A stretch of DNA of 64,000 bases from contig NZ_LR733304.1 of NCBI RefSeq assembly GCF_902506105.1, positions 2,677,832-2,741,831 of the forward strand, read 5' to 3'. The position numbers and the translations under genes were made by a program. This document shows, one piece after another, positions 50,561 through 58,802 of this stretch. Source of the DNA: Aeromicrobium sp. 9AM (GTDB lineage Bacteria > Actinomycetota > Actinomycetes > Propionibacteriales > Nocardioidaceae). The notes beneath the pieces were generated by a model. The model was given only the letters and a program-made list of their open reading frames with translations, did not search any database and had not been told where the DNA came from. Position 1 is the stretch's first letter; the number at the start of each line of letters is the position of its first letter.

Positions 50561-52051
50561 ATGGACCTCTTCCGCACCAAGTCCGTGGAACGCTCGATCG
50601 AGGAGACCGACGAGCCGGAGCACAAGCTCCGCAAGGAGCTCTCGGCCTGGGACCTGACGTTCTTCGGCGTCGGCGTGGTCATCGGCACCGGCATCTTCGT
50701 GCTGACCGGCCAGCAGGCACACCTCAACGCCGGTCCGTCGATCGTCATCTCGTTCATCGTGGCCGGCATCGCGTGCGGGCTCGCTGGGCTCTGCTATGCC
50801 GAGTTCGCCTCGACCGTGCCGGTGGCCGGCAGCGCGTACACGTTCTCGTACGCGACGCTCGGTGAGTTCATCGCCTGGATCATCGGCTGGGACCTCGTGC
50901 TCGAGCTCGCGCTGGGTGCCGCTGTGGTGGCCCGCGGCTGGTCGGCCTACCTGCAGGACCTGTTCGACCTGCCGACCTGGCTGGCCGGCGATGACGCCAA
51001 GCCCGACATCGGTGCGATCGCGATCGTGCTGGCACTGACGGTCATCGGCGTGCTGGGCACCAAGCTGTCGGGCCGGTTCACCGGCGCCCTCGTGATCATC
51101 AAGGTCACGGTGGTCTCGTTCGTCGTGATCGCCGGGTTGTTCTTCATCAAGTGGTCCAACTACAAGCCCTTCGTCCCTGACTCCGAGCCCGCCGCCGGCG
51201 GCAAGGGCGCGGACCAGACCCTGCTGCAGGGCATCTTCGGCGTCGACCCCACGGCCTTCGGCGCGTACGGCATCATCGCCGCGGCGTCGGTCGTGTTCTT
51301 CGCCTACATCGGGTTCGACATCGTCGCGACGTCGGCCGAGGAGACCAAGAACCCGCAGCGCGACGTCCCCCGCGGCATCCTCGGGTCGCTGGCGATCTGC
51401 ACAGCGCTCTACGTCGCGGTGTCGTTCGTCATCACCGGGATGCTGAAGTACAGCGACAAGCGCATGAACACCGCCGCCCCCTTGGCCGAGGCGTTCGACG
51501 CCAACGGCGCCGGCTGGGCGTCCAAGATCATCTCGACCGGAGCCGTCGCCGGTCTCACCACGGTCGTCCTCGTGCTGATGCTCGGCCAGGCACGGGTGCT
51601 GTTCGCGATGTCCCGCGACGGCCTGCTGCCGATCGGCCTCGCCAAGGTGCATCCGCGGTTCGGCACGCCGTACCGGATCACGATCATCACCGGCGTCTTC
51701 GTGGCCGTGCTCGCCGGCGTCGTGCCGCTGTCTGAGCTGTCCAAGCTCGTCAGCATCGGCACCCTGTTCGCGTTCGTCCTCGTGTCAGCCGGCGTCATCA
51801 TCCTGCGGCGTACGCGCGGCGACCTGCATCGCCCGTTCCGCGTACCGGCCGTCCCGTGGGTCCCGGCCCTGTCGATCCTGTCGTGCGCGTGGCTCATGGT
51901 GAACCTGTCGATCGAGACCTGGGTGCGATTCGTCATCTGGCTGCTGATCGGGTTCGTCGTCTACTTCCTGTACGGCTATCGCAGCTCTCGCCTCGGAAGA
52001 GGCCTGAAGCAGGCGCCGACCGACGGCGGCACCGTACCGTCGGTGGAATGA
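50561..52051 (+). CDS. APC-family cationic amino-acid permease
   Basis: A 496-residue secondary transporter with about 12 hydrophobic helices. The N-terminal FRTKSVERSIEETDEPEHKLRK (core KSVERSI, EPEHKL) and the helix-1 GVGVVIGTGIFVLTG, with its unwound GTG motif, are typical of CAT-type permeases; helix 6 has FFAYIGFDIVATSAEET. ATG 50561 is chosen over upstream TTG 50525 and ATG 50552 since it starts the conserved MDLFRTKSVE segment and has AGGATGG before it. It overlaps the MBL gene as ATGA. Substrate is probably a cationic or neutral amino acid. Confidence 0.9.
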   Translation: MDLFRTKSVERSIEETDEPEHKLRKELSAWDLTFFGVGVVIGTGIFVLTGQQAHLNAGPSIVISFIVAGIACGLAGLCYAEFASTVPVAGSAYTFSYATLGEFIAWIIGWDLVLELALGAAVVARGWSAYLQDLFDLPTWLAGDDAKPDIGAIAIVLALTVIGVLGTKLSGRFTGALVIIKVTVVSFVVIAGLFFIKWSNYKPFVPDSEPAAGGKGADQTLLQGIFGVDPTAFGAYGIIAAASVVFFAYIGFDIVATSAEETKNPQRDVPRGILGSLAICTALYVAVSFVITGMLKYSDKRMNTAAPLAEAFDANGAGWASKIISTGAVAGLTTVVLVLMLGQARVLFAMSRDGLLPIGLAKVHPRFGTPYRITIITGVFVAVLAGVVPLSELSKLVSIGTLFAFVLVSAGVIILRRTRGDLHRPFRVPAVPWVPALSILSCAWLMVNLSIETWVRFVIWLLIGFVVYFLYGYRSSRLGRGLKQAPTDGGTVPSVE

Positions 52052-52785
52052 GCACACCCACCGTCACGGAGGTCGCCGACGGGGTCCACTTCGTGCAGAG
52101 CAAGGCCGTCAACTGGACCCTGCTCACCGACGGCGATGCGTTGACGTTGGTCGACGGCGGCTACCCGGGAGACCACGACGCAGTCCTGTCGTCGATCGAG
52201 CAGGTCGGTCGTACGCTCGACGACCTCGCCGCGGTGCTGGTGACGCACGCGCACGTCGACCACATCGGCTCGTTGCCGAAGCTGCTGAGCGGCCGCGACG
52301 TCCCGGTGCTGACGTCGGAGACCGAGGCCCGCCACGCCCATCGGGACTTCCTCGAGCAGGCGACCCCGCTGCAGGTCGTCGCCGCGTCGTGGCGCCCGCG
52401 CGTGCTCGGTTGGTCGCTGTACGTCATGTCGGCCGGTGGCATGACGAAGGCCGGGGTGCCCGAGGCGAGGCCGTTCGCCGCTGGCCCGCTCGACGTGCCG
52501 GGCCGCCCGGTCCCGATCGTGACGCCGGGGCACACCAGCGGCCACACCTGCTACCACCTGCCGGACGCCGGCGTGCTGATCACCGGCGACGCGCTGATCA
52601 CGGGTCACCTCATCGTCGCGCGTACCGGGCCGCAGATGGTCGCCCCGATGTTCCAGCACGACGCTGGGGCCAACCGGCAGTCGCTCGAGGCGCTGCGATC
52701 ATTGAGTGGCGAGGTGCTCCTGCCGGGCCACGGATCGGCATGGCACGGCTCGTACGCCGACGCGGTCGACCAGGCGCTCGCCTAG
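52048..52785 (+). CDS. MBL-fold metallo-hydrolase
   Basis: A 245-residue metallo-beta-lactamase-fold hydrolase. The metal motif THAHVDHIG is at 66-74, the next ligand in IVTPGHTSGHTCYH, then ITGDALITGH, and the last histidine in LLPGHGSAWHG. Compared with the canonical HxHxDH pattern, all residues are present. The ATG overlaps the permease stop, implying translational coupling. Its stop overlaps the stop of the convergent ABC ATPase. Substrate is unknown; an ester, lactone or thioester is possible. Confidence 0.88.
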   Translation: MSTPTVTEVADGVHFVQSKAVNWTLLTDGDALTLVDGGYPGDHDAVLSSIEQVGRTLDDLAAVLVTHAHVDHIGSLPKLLSGRDVPVLTSETEARHAHRDFLEQATPLQVVAASWRPRVLGWSLYVMSAGGMTKAGVPEARPFAAGPLDVPGRPVPIVTPGHTSGHTCYHLPDAGVLITGDALITGHLIVARTGPQMVAPMFQHDAGANRQSLEALRSLSGEVLLPGHGSAWHGSYADAVDQALA

Positions 52786-53600
52786 GACGCCGCGGAGACC
52801 GTCTCCCTTGCGGCGTGATGACGACCGCGCGGGACGATCATCGGGGTGCCGCTGACCGGATCCGGTACGACCTCGCAGGCCAGGCCGAAAACCTCGGTCA
52901 CGACCGCCGAGTCGATGACGTCGATGGGTGGGCCCTCCGCGAGGATCGCGCCCTGCTTCATCGCGATGATGTGGTCGGCATAGCGGCAGGCGAGGTTGAG
53001 GTCGTGCAGCACGATGACGATCGTCTTGCCCGACTCGCGGTTGAGGTCCGTCAGCAGGTCGAGCAGCTCGACCTGGTGGTTGATGTCGAGGAAGGTCGTC
53101 GGCTCGTCCAGCAGCAGCAGGTCGGTGTCCTGCGCGAGGGCCATCGCGACCCACACCCGTTGGCGCTGGCCTCCGGAGAGCTCGGCGATGTTGCGGTCCG
53201 CCAGGTCTGCCGTGCCGGTGGCCTCCAGCGCGGCGGCGACCGCGCGGTCGTCCTCGGAGCTCCACTGACGGAACCAGCCCTGGTGCGGGTAGCGGCCGCG
53301 GCCCACGAGGTCACCGACCGTGATGCCGTCCGGTGCGACCGGAGACTGCGGCAACAGGCCGAGCACCTTGGCGACCTCGACGCTCTTGAGGTCGTGCACG
53401 GAGGTGCCGTCGAGGATCACCTGGCCGCTGCGTGGCCGCAGCAGGCGAGCCAGCCCGCGCAGCAACGTGGACTTGCCGCACGCGTTCGCGCCGACGATCA
53501 CGGTGATCCGGCCGTCAGGGATCACCACGTCGAGGTCGCGGACGATGTCGACGTCCGAATAGCCGAGCGTGAGGTTCTTGGCACGCAGGTCGTGAGTCAT
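52782..53600 (-). CDS. Iron-siderophore ABC transporter ATP-binding protein
   Basis: A 272-residue FecE-type ATPase powering ferric-siderophore uptake. Walker A GANACGKST (38-46), signature LSGGQRQRVWVAMALAQ, Walker B LLLLDEPTTFLD and the switch VLHDLN are all intact. It is the last gene of the operon binding protein-permease-permease-ATPase; the ATG overlaps the upstream permease stop. Its own stop TAG shares CTAG with the convergent MBL gene stop. Tail residues after VVPDPVSG are normal for the family. Confidence 0.93.
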   Translation of the reverse strand: MTHDLRAKNLTLGYSDVDIVRDLDVVIPDGRITVIVGANACGKSTLLRGLARLLRPRSGQVILDGTSVHDLKSVEVAKVLGLLPQSPVAPDGITVGDLVGRGRYPHQGWFRQWSSEDDRAVAAALEATGTADLADRNIAELSGGQRQRVWVAMALAQDTDLLLLDEPTTFLDINHQVELLDLLTDLNRESGKTIVIVLHDLNLACRYADHIIAMKQGAILAEGPPIDVIDSAVVTEVFGLACEVVPDPVSGTPMIVPRGRHHAARETVSAAS

Positions 53601-54619
53601 CCGCCGCGTCCTTCCCGGTTGACGGTGGCGAGGAGCCAGATCAGATAGGGGGCACCGATGATGCCCGTGATGACACCCGTGGGCAGGGCCACGGGTACGA
53701 CGTGCTGGGCCACCAGGTCGGCGCCCAGCACGATGATCGAGCCGACCAGTCCGGCCGCGATGATGCCGCCACCGCTGTGGCCGACCATCCGCTGGGCGAT
53801 CGGGCCGGCGATGAGTGCGACGAACATGACCGGACCCGCTACCGCCGTGGCGAAGCCGATCAGGACGATCGAGACCGCGATCAACGCCAGTCGGCTCAGC
53901 TCGACGCGCGCACCCAGCGCGTTGGCGGTGTCGTCACCCAGCTCGAGGACGCGGAGCGGTCGTTGCAGCAGCAGCGCGACCGGCACGAGCACCACCAGCG
54001 CGACGAGCAGCGTGCGCAGCTCGGTCGAACCGGCCTGGCCGACCGTGCCGACGAGCCAGGTCATGGCCTGCCGCGCCTCGTACAGCTCGGCATGCGCCAC
54101 GAGGTAGCCGATGATCGAGAGCATGAACTCCGACAGTCCGATACCGATCAGGATGAACCGGTAGCCCGAGATGCCGTCGCGCCAGGCCAGCAGGTAGATC
54201 AGGACGGCACTGACCAGTGCACCGGCGAGCGCCGAGGCGGACACCATCGCGCTGCCCGCGCCGAGCAGGATGATCGACGACACGGCGAACAGGCTCGCGC
54301 CCGAGGAGATGCCCACGAAGTCCGGCGACGCGAGGGGGTTGCCGAGCAGCTTCTGGAACAGCATCCCCGACACCCCCAGCGCGAACCCGACCGCCAGCGC
54401 CGCCGTGGCGGTGGGCAGCCGCAGGTCGCGCACGATGAAGTCGACCGACGGCTCGTCGCGCAGGTGGAACGCCGAGGTGATGACGTCCCACGCCGACACG
54501 TAGAAGCTGCCGACCATCATCGTGAGGACGAAGAGCGCGAACGCGACGACCGCGAGCGCGACCGTCACCGTGCCTGCGCGGCGCCGGCGCGTACGACGTC
54601 CGGCAACGACCGCCGTCAC
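53597..54619 (-). CDS. FecCD-type iron-siderophore permease (second)
   Basis: A 340-residue permease of the FecCD family with about 9-10 transmembrane helices. Family signatures are VRDLRLPTATAALAVGFALGVSG, FQKLLGNPLASPDFVGISSGAS and the C-terminal PVMFVALIAGPIAQRMVGH with PTGVITGIIGAPYLIWLL. The GTG start overlaps the first permease stop as GTGA. It forms a heterodimer with the other permease. Iron-siderophore specificity is inferred from family and the IdeR-like box. Confidence 0.93.
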   Translation of the reverse strand: MTAVVAGRRTRRRRAGTVTVALAVVAFALFVLTMMVGSFYVSAWDVITSAFHLRDEPSVDFIVRDLRLPTATAALAVGFALGVSGMLFQKLLGNPLASPDFVGISSGASLFAVSSIILLGAGSAMVSASALAGALVSAVLIYLLAWRDGISGYRFILIGIGLSEFMLSIIGYLVAHAELYEARQAMTWLVGTVGQAGSTELRTLLVALVVLVPVALLLQRPLRVLELGDDTANALGARVELSRLALIAVSIVLIGFATAVAGPVMFVALIAGPIAQRMVGHSGGGIIAAGLVGSIIVLGADLVAQHVVPVALPTGVITGIIGAPYLIWLLATVNREGRGG

Positions 54620-55668
54620 AGCTCCGCCAGGCTTCGGTAGCGCACCAGCGCGATGAAGGCCGGTGCGCCGAGGACGCCCAGCACGACGCCGACCTGCAGC
54701 TCACCGGGCGACACCACGAGGCGGCCGATGATGTCGGCGCCGAGCAGCACGATCGGCGTCAGCACCAGGGAGTAGGGCAGGATCCAGCGATAGTCGGGGC
54801 CGCAGATGAACCGGGCGAGGTGCGGCACCACGAGGCCGACGAAGACGATGGGCCCGCAGGCGGCGGTGGCGGCTCCGCACAGCACCGCGACCGTCACGAA
54901 CATGACGAGCCGCGTACGCCGGAGCCGCTGCCCGAGCGCCAGCGCGAGATCCTCGCCGAGCGCGAGACCGTTGAGCGCACGCCCGGTGAGCATCGCCACG
55001 AACAGGCCCAGCACGATGAAGGGCGCCGTCTGCCAGAACACCGGCATGTAGCGGCCGGCCAGTGAGCCCACCTGCCAGAAGCGCAGCTCGTTGAGCGCGT
55101 CGGCGTTGGTCATGACGATCGCCGAGGTGAGCGACGACAGGATCGCCGTGACCGCAGCGCCGGCGAGGGCCAGCTTGACCGGCGTCGCCCCTTCACGCCC
55201 GAACGAGGCGATGCCGTAGACCGTGACGGTCGCGACGCCCGCGCCGAGGAAGGCCAGCCAGACGTACCCGCCGATGCCCTGGACACCGACGACCATGATG
55301 CCGAACACGATGAACGCCGCCGCGCCGGCGTTGATGCCCATGATGCCCGGATCCGCGAGCGGGTTGCGGGTCACTCCCTGGAGGATCGCGCCGCTGACGC
55401 CCAACGCCGCGCCGGCGAGGATGCCGATGAGCGTGCGCGGCACCCGCATCTCGCGGATGACCGTCTCGGAGGCCGACGCAGGGTCGAAGTCGGTGAACGC
55501 CTTCCAGATCGTCGGCACGCCGACACCGCGCGAGCCGAGCGTGATGCTGAAGAAGCAGACCACCAGGAGGACGCCGATCAGCACGACCAGTCCCGCGACC
55601 AGCCCGGCGCCGGGGCGGTGCCGGGGCGCGGTCTCCAGCCGGGGCGCGGACGTCTCGAGCAGCGTCAT
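54616..55668 (-). CDS. FecCD-type iron-siderophore permease (first)
   Basis: A 350-residue permease: IREMRVPRTLIGILAGAALGVSGAILQ, TRNPLADPGIMGINAGAA, CGPIVFVGLVVPHLARFICGPD and VLGVLGAPAFIALVR identify the FecCD family. About ten helices follow a short proline-rich cytoplasmic N-terminus. It overlaps the binding-protein gene as ATGA. The two permeases differ enough to be a heterodimer. Full length. Confidence 0.93.
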   Translation of the reverse strand: MTLLETSAPRLETAPRHRPGAGLVAGLVVLIGVLLVVCFFSITLGSRGVGVPTIWKAFTDFDPASASETVIREMRVPRTLIGILAGAALGVSGAILQGVTRNPLADPGIMGINAGAAAFIVFGIMVVGVQGIGGYVWLAFLGAGVATVTVYGIASFGREGATPVKLALAGAAVTAILSSLTSAIVMTNADALNELRFWQVGSLAGRYMPVFWQTAPFIVLGLFVAMLTGRALNGLALGEDLALALGQRLRRTRLVMFVTVAVLCGAATAACGPIVFVGLVVPHLARFICGPDYRWILPYSLVLTPIVLLGADIIGRLVVSPGELQVGVVLGVLGAPAFIALVRYRSLAEL

Positions 55669-56669
55669 GTCAGGTCGGGGTCGGCCTTCTGGATCGCCGC
55701 GGTGAGCTGGGTCAGCTGGTCGGCGTACTCACCGTAGGTGTGCATCCAGTAGGCCGGCCACGGCACGTACGCCTTGGCCTTGGCCGCCTTGATGTTGTTC
55801 CAGGTCGGCTGCTTCTCACCCTGCTTGAGGGTCGACGCGTATGCCCGGTCGTCGATCAGCAGCAGGTCGGGCTGGTACTTGTCGGCGTTCTCCCAGCTGA
55901 GGTTCTCCCAGTAGGGGAAGCCCTTGTCCGGCTTGTCCGGGTTGATGACGTCCAGGCCCCAGCGCTGGAAGTCGAGCAGCTCGGGCGCGTACTTCGGGTT
56001 GGCGACATACAGCAGGTCATCGGACGGCGACACGGCCAGCACCGTCAGGCCGGGCTTGGCCTTGACGGCCTTCTCGAACGCGGCCTTAGCGGACTCGAAG
56101 GACTTCTTGTCGGCGGCGATCTTGGGATCCTTGACGTCGGCGCCGAGCGAGACTGCCAGCTTCTCGTAGCCCTGCGCCAGCTTCTCGATCGAGTCACCCT
56201 GGGCGATGCCGACGACCGGTGCGAGGTCGAGCAGCTTCTTGCTCGACGCCTTCACGCCCGACTCGAATCCGCTGTAGGCCTTCTCGGCCGGCCACCAGTC
56301 GGCGACGATCAGGTCGGGCTTGAGCGACGCGGCCTTCTCCACATCGATCTGACCCCACGTCTGGCCCAGGATCGTGATGCCTGACAGGTCGAGATCCTTG
56401 AGGTTGGGATCGTCCTTGACCGGCCCCGTCGCATAGATGCCGACCGGCTTGATGCCGAAGGAGATCAGTGCCGCGGCCTCGGCGCCGCTGGCGATGATGC
56501 GTTTGGGGGTGGCGTCGAGCGTGACGGTCTTGCCGTTGCCGGACACGAAGGACCAGGGCCCACTCTTCGCGGCATCGTCATTCGGCTCGCTCGTGCCGCA
56601 GGCGGCGAGAAGTGTGGTGGCGAGCAGAGCGGCGATCGCTCCGCCCGCCACACGACGTACGTAGGACAC
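55665..56669 (-). CDS. Iron-siderophore ABC transporter substrate-binding lipoprotein
   Basis: A 334-residue class III binding protein, anchored by a lipobox LLAAC (Cys24). The GTG at 56669 starts a basic-hydrophobic signal peptide. The two lobes are joined by a long helix (IAADKKSFESAKAAFEKAV); each lobe has typical sequences: TPKRIIASGAEAAALISFGIKPVG and NADKYQPDLLLIDDRAY. It is the first gene of the uptake operon, 86 nt after the DrrB-like gene, with an IdeR-type box between. The siderophore type is not readable. Confidence 0.92.
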   Translation of the reverse strand: MSYVRRVAGGAIAALLATTLLAACGTSEPNDDAAKSGPWSFVSGNGKTVTLDATPKRIIASGAEAAALISFGIKPVGIYATGPVKDDPNLKDLDLSGITILGQTWGQIDVEKAASLKPDLIVADWWPAEKAYSGFESGVKASSKKLLDLAPVVGIAQGDSIEKLAQGYEKLAVSLGADVKDPKIAADKKSFESAKAAFEKAVKAKPGLTVLAVSPSDDLLYVANPKYAPELLDFQRWGLDVINPDKPDKGFPYWENLSWENADKYQPDLLLIDDRAYASTLKQGEKQPTWNNIKAAKAKAYVPWPAYWMHTYGEYADQLTQLTAAIQKADPDLT

Positions 56670-56709
56670 GGACAGGCCTTTCGTCAGGGGGACCTCAGGT
56701 CACCCTAAC

Positions 56710-56728
56710 TTAGGCATGGCTTACCTCG
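56710..56728. promoter_or_regulatory. IdeR/DmdR-like iron box
   Basis: TTAGGCATGGCTTACCTCG (56710-56728) matches the IdeR consensus TTAGGTTAGGCTAACCTAA at 13 of 19 positions (my alignment, consensus from memory). It is 41-59 nt upstream of the binding-protein start and would repress the uptake operon when iron is plentiful. Confidence 0.65.
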
Positions 56729-56755
56729 CCACGTGGGCAAGGTCACGGGCCGGGG

Positions 56756-57580
56756 TCAGTCCTTGGAGCGCTGCTTGAACGCCCGCAGGGCCAGTGGCGC
56801 GAAGATCGCAGTGAGCACGATCGACCAGGCGATCGACACCCCCACCGGGTGGTGCAGCGGCCAGGCCGCGCTCGCCGCGGCAGGATCTCCGTTGCCCCAG
56901 AGGTTGCGGCAGGCCTGGGTCAGCGAAGAGATGGGATTCCACTCGGCGATGAAGCGCAACCACGACGGCATCTTGGCCGTGGGCGCGAACGTGTTGGCGA
57001 GGAAGGTCAGCGGGAACATGACGGTGAACATGACCCCTTGAACGGCCTCGGTCGTCTTGAGCAGCGAGCCGACCAAGATGCCGAGCCAGATCATCGCGAA
57101 GCCGAACAGCAGGATCAGCAGGAAGGCCATGACGCCGTCGACCACGCCGTTGCGGATACGCCAGCCGATCAACAGGCCGGTGACCGCCATGACCGCGATG
57201 CCGATGCTCGAGTGGATGAGGCTTGCGATGCTCCGGCCGATCAGCACCGACGCCCGTGAGATCGGCAGCGACTTGAACCGGTCGACGATGCCCTTCTCGA
57301 GGTCGTTCGTCAGGCCGATCGCCACGATCATCGCGGAGAACACGATCGTCTGCGCCATGATGCCGGGCAACAGGAACTCGCGGTAGTTGGAGCCCGGAAT
57401 CGCGATCGAGGCGCCGAAGACATAGGCGAAGAGGAGCACGAACATGATCGGCTGGACCGTGACGTCCATGAGCATCTCGGGCATGCGCTTGATGTGGATG
57501 AGGTTGCGCCAGACCACGACCATCGAGGCCCGGGCGAGCGATGGCGGGTTGATCGTCGGTCGGACGGTCTCGGTCGTCAT
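56756..57580 (-). CDS. DrrB-type ABC exporter permease
   Basis: A 274-residue ABC-2 permease with six hydrophobic helices: WRNLIHIKRMPEMLMDVTVQPIMFVLLFAYVFG (core IKRMPEMLMDVTVQPIMF), NYREFLLPGIMAQTIVF, a conserved KGIVDRFKSLPISR loop and the late NTFAPTAKMPSWLRF. The pattern is that of the daunorubicin-resistance DrrB family. It overlaps the ATPase gene as ATGA. It precedes the iron-uptake operon on the same strand, but the IdeR-like box between them suggests separate control. Substrate is unknown. Confidence 0.9.
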   Translation of the reverse strand: MTTETVRPTINPPSLARASMVVVWRNLIHIKRMPEMLMDVTVQPIMFVLLFAYVFGASIAIPGSNYREFLLPGIMAQTIVFSAMIVAIGLTNDLEKGIVDRFKSLPISRASVLIGRSIASLIHSSIGIAVMAVTGLLIGWRIRNGVVDGVMAFLLILLFGFAMIWLGILVGSLLKTTEAVQGVMFTVMFPLTFLANTFAPTAKMPSWLRFIAEWNPISSLTQACRNLWGNGDPAAASAAWPLHHPVGVSIAWSIVLTAIFAPLALRAFKQRSKD

Positions 57581-58554
57581 GAGCGCGCCTCTTCCATGGT
57601 CTCGGTCTCGTCGGTGGACTCGGCCTTGTGGCCGGTGAGGTGCAGGAACACGTCGTCAAGGCTCGGTCTCTTCAGTCCCAGGTCGTCGACGGGGATCCCG
57701 CTCTCCTCGAAGACCTGGCCGATCCGTGACATGTCGCCGAGGCCGGCCGCCTTGGCGGTGAGACGCCGCGCGATCGGATCGACGTGGACCTCGTCCGAAC
57801 ACGTACGGATGAGTCGCTCGGCCGCGTCGAGGTCGGAGGCGTTGGTCAACGTCACCACTACGCTGGCCGCTCCGGCCTGATCCTTCAGCTGCGTCGGGGT
57901 GCCGGCCGCGATGATCCTGCCCTTGTCGATCACGATGATCTCGTCGGCCAGGTTGTCGGCCTCCTCGAGGTATTGCGTCGTCAGGAGCAGCGTCGTCCCA
58001 TCCCGGACCAGTCCTCGCAGGACCTCCCACAGCTCCGACCGGCTGCGCGGGTCGAGACCCGTCGTCGGCTCGTCGAGGAACAGCACGGGCGGGGCGGCGA
58101 TCAGGCTGACCGCCAGGTCGAGCCGTCGCCGCATGCCACCCGAGTAGGTCTTGGCCGTGCGGTCAGCGGCCTCGGTCAGCGAGAACCGCTCGAGCAGCTC
58201 GTCGGAGGTCTCGGCAATGTACTTCTTCGGCAGGCCGTAGAGGCTGCCGATCAGCTTGAGGTTCTCGCGGGCCGTCAGGAACTCGTCGACCGTCGCAGCC
58301 TGTCCCGTCAGACCCATGCTGCGGCGCACGGCGTCTGGCTCCTTGCGGATGTCGTGGCCGGCCACGCGGCCCGTGCCGCTCGTGGGGACGCTCAGGGTCG
58401 TGAGCATGCGCACTGTCGTGGTCTTGCCGGCACCGTTGGGGCCCAACAACCCGAGCACACTGCCCTCGGGCACGACGAAACTGACGCCGTCGACGGCGGC
58501 GTTGTCGCCGAATCGTTTGACGAGGTCTATTGCCTCGACTGCCGGAGCAGACAT
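57577..58554 (-). CDS. DrrA-type ABC exporter ATP-binding protein
   Basis: A 325-residue ATPase: Walker A LLGPNGAGKTTTVRML (about 35-50), signature YSGGMRRRLDLA, Walker B PPVLFLDEPTTGLDPRSR, switch LLTTQYLEEAD. The C-terminal extension (about 235-325), containing GLKRPSLDDVFLHLTGHKAE, is the DrrA-type domain that contacts the permease. ATG 58554 follows AAGGAA. A 13-bp palindrome lies 44 nt upstream. The pair should expel a hydrophobic drug or lipid. Confidence 0.92.
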   Translation of the reverse strand: MSAPAVEAIDLVKRFGDNAAVDGVSFVVPEGSVLGLLGPNGAGKTTTVRMLTTLSVPTSGTGRVAGHDIRKEPDAVRRSMGLTGQAATVDEFLTARENLKLIGSLYGLPKKYIAETSDELLERFSLTEAADRTAKTYSGGMRRRLDLAVSLIAAPPVLFLDEPTTGLDPRSRSELWEVLRGLVRDGTTLLLTTQYLEEADNLADEIIVIDKGRIIAAGTPTQLKDQAGAASVVVTLTNASDLDAAERLIRTCSDEVHVDPIARRLTAKAAGLGDMSRIGQVFEESGIPVDDLGLKRPSLDDVFLHLTGHKAESTDETETMEEARS

Positions 58555-58597
58555 GGTGTTCCTTCCACAGAAAGTGAGGTTCGAGCCTATCGCGTTG

Positions 58598-58610
58598 TTC
58601 CTACTAGGAA
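58598..58610. promoter_or_regulatory. TTCCTA-C-TAGGAA palindrome before the DrrAB-type exporter
   Basis: TTCCTACTAGGAA is a perfect palindrome with one central base, 44-56 nt before the DrrA start. It fits a promoter-overlapping operator (PadR, MarR or TetR-sized half-sites). No regulator gene is adjacent. Confidence 0.5.
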
Positions 58611-58710
58611 TAGCAGGGACGACCGACACTTTTCGCCGAATTCCTGCCGCGCCGCCCGACCCATGCTCCAACCTCAATTGCGGTTGATGTCAAACCTCGT
58701 CCGCAGACAG

Positions 58711-58743
58711 CAGAACACCCCGGTCGGTGACCGGGGTGTTCTG
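58711..58743 (-). terminator. 15-bp perfect stem downstream of the fadB gene
   Basis: CAGAACACCCCGGTC (58711-58725) and GACCGGGGTGTTCTG (58729-58743) pair perfectly around a GGT loop. It lies 60 nt beyond the stop of the minus-strand fadB gene and also upstream of the DrrAB promoter region. No T-run is seen, which is common for actinobacterial terminators. Confidence 0.8.
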
Positions 58744-58777
58744 TGGTGCTCCAGCGCTGCGTTGTCGGCTCGCGACC

Positions 58778-58797
58778 CTTCGCTCGCAGAGCTCGCT
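58778..58797 (+). repeat. Copy of the CTTCGCTCGCAGAGCTCGCT 20-mer
   Basis: The 20-mer is identical to those at 6397-6416 and 25892-25911. Here it is alone, five bases before the stop codon of the minus-strand fadB gene, without the inverted partner. Confidence 0.8.
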
Positions 58798-58802
58798 CGA
58801 CC

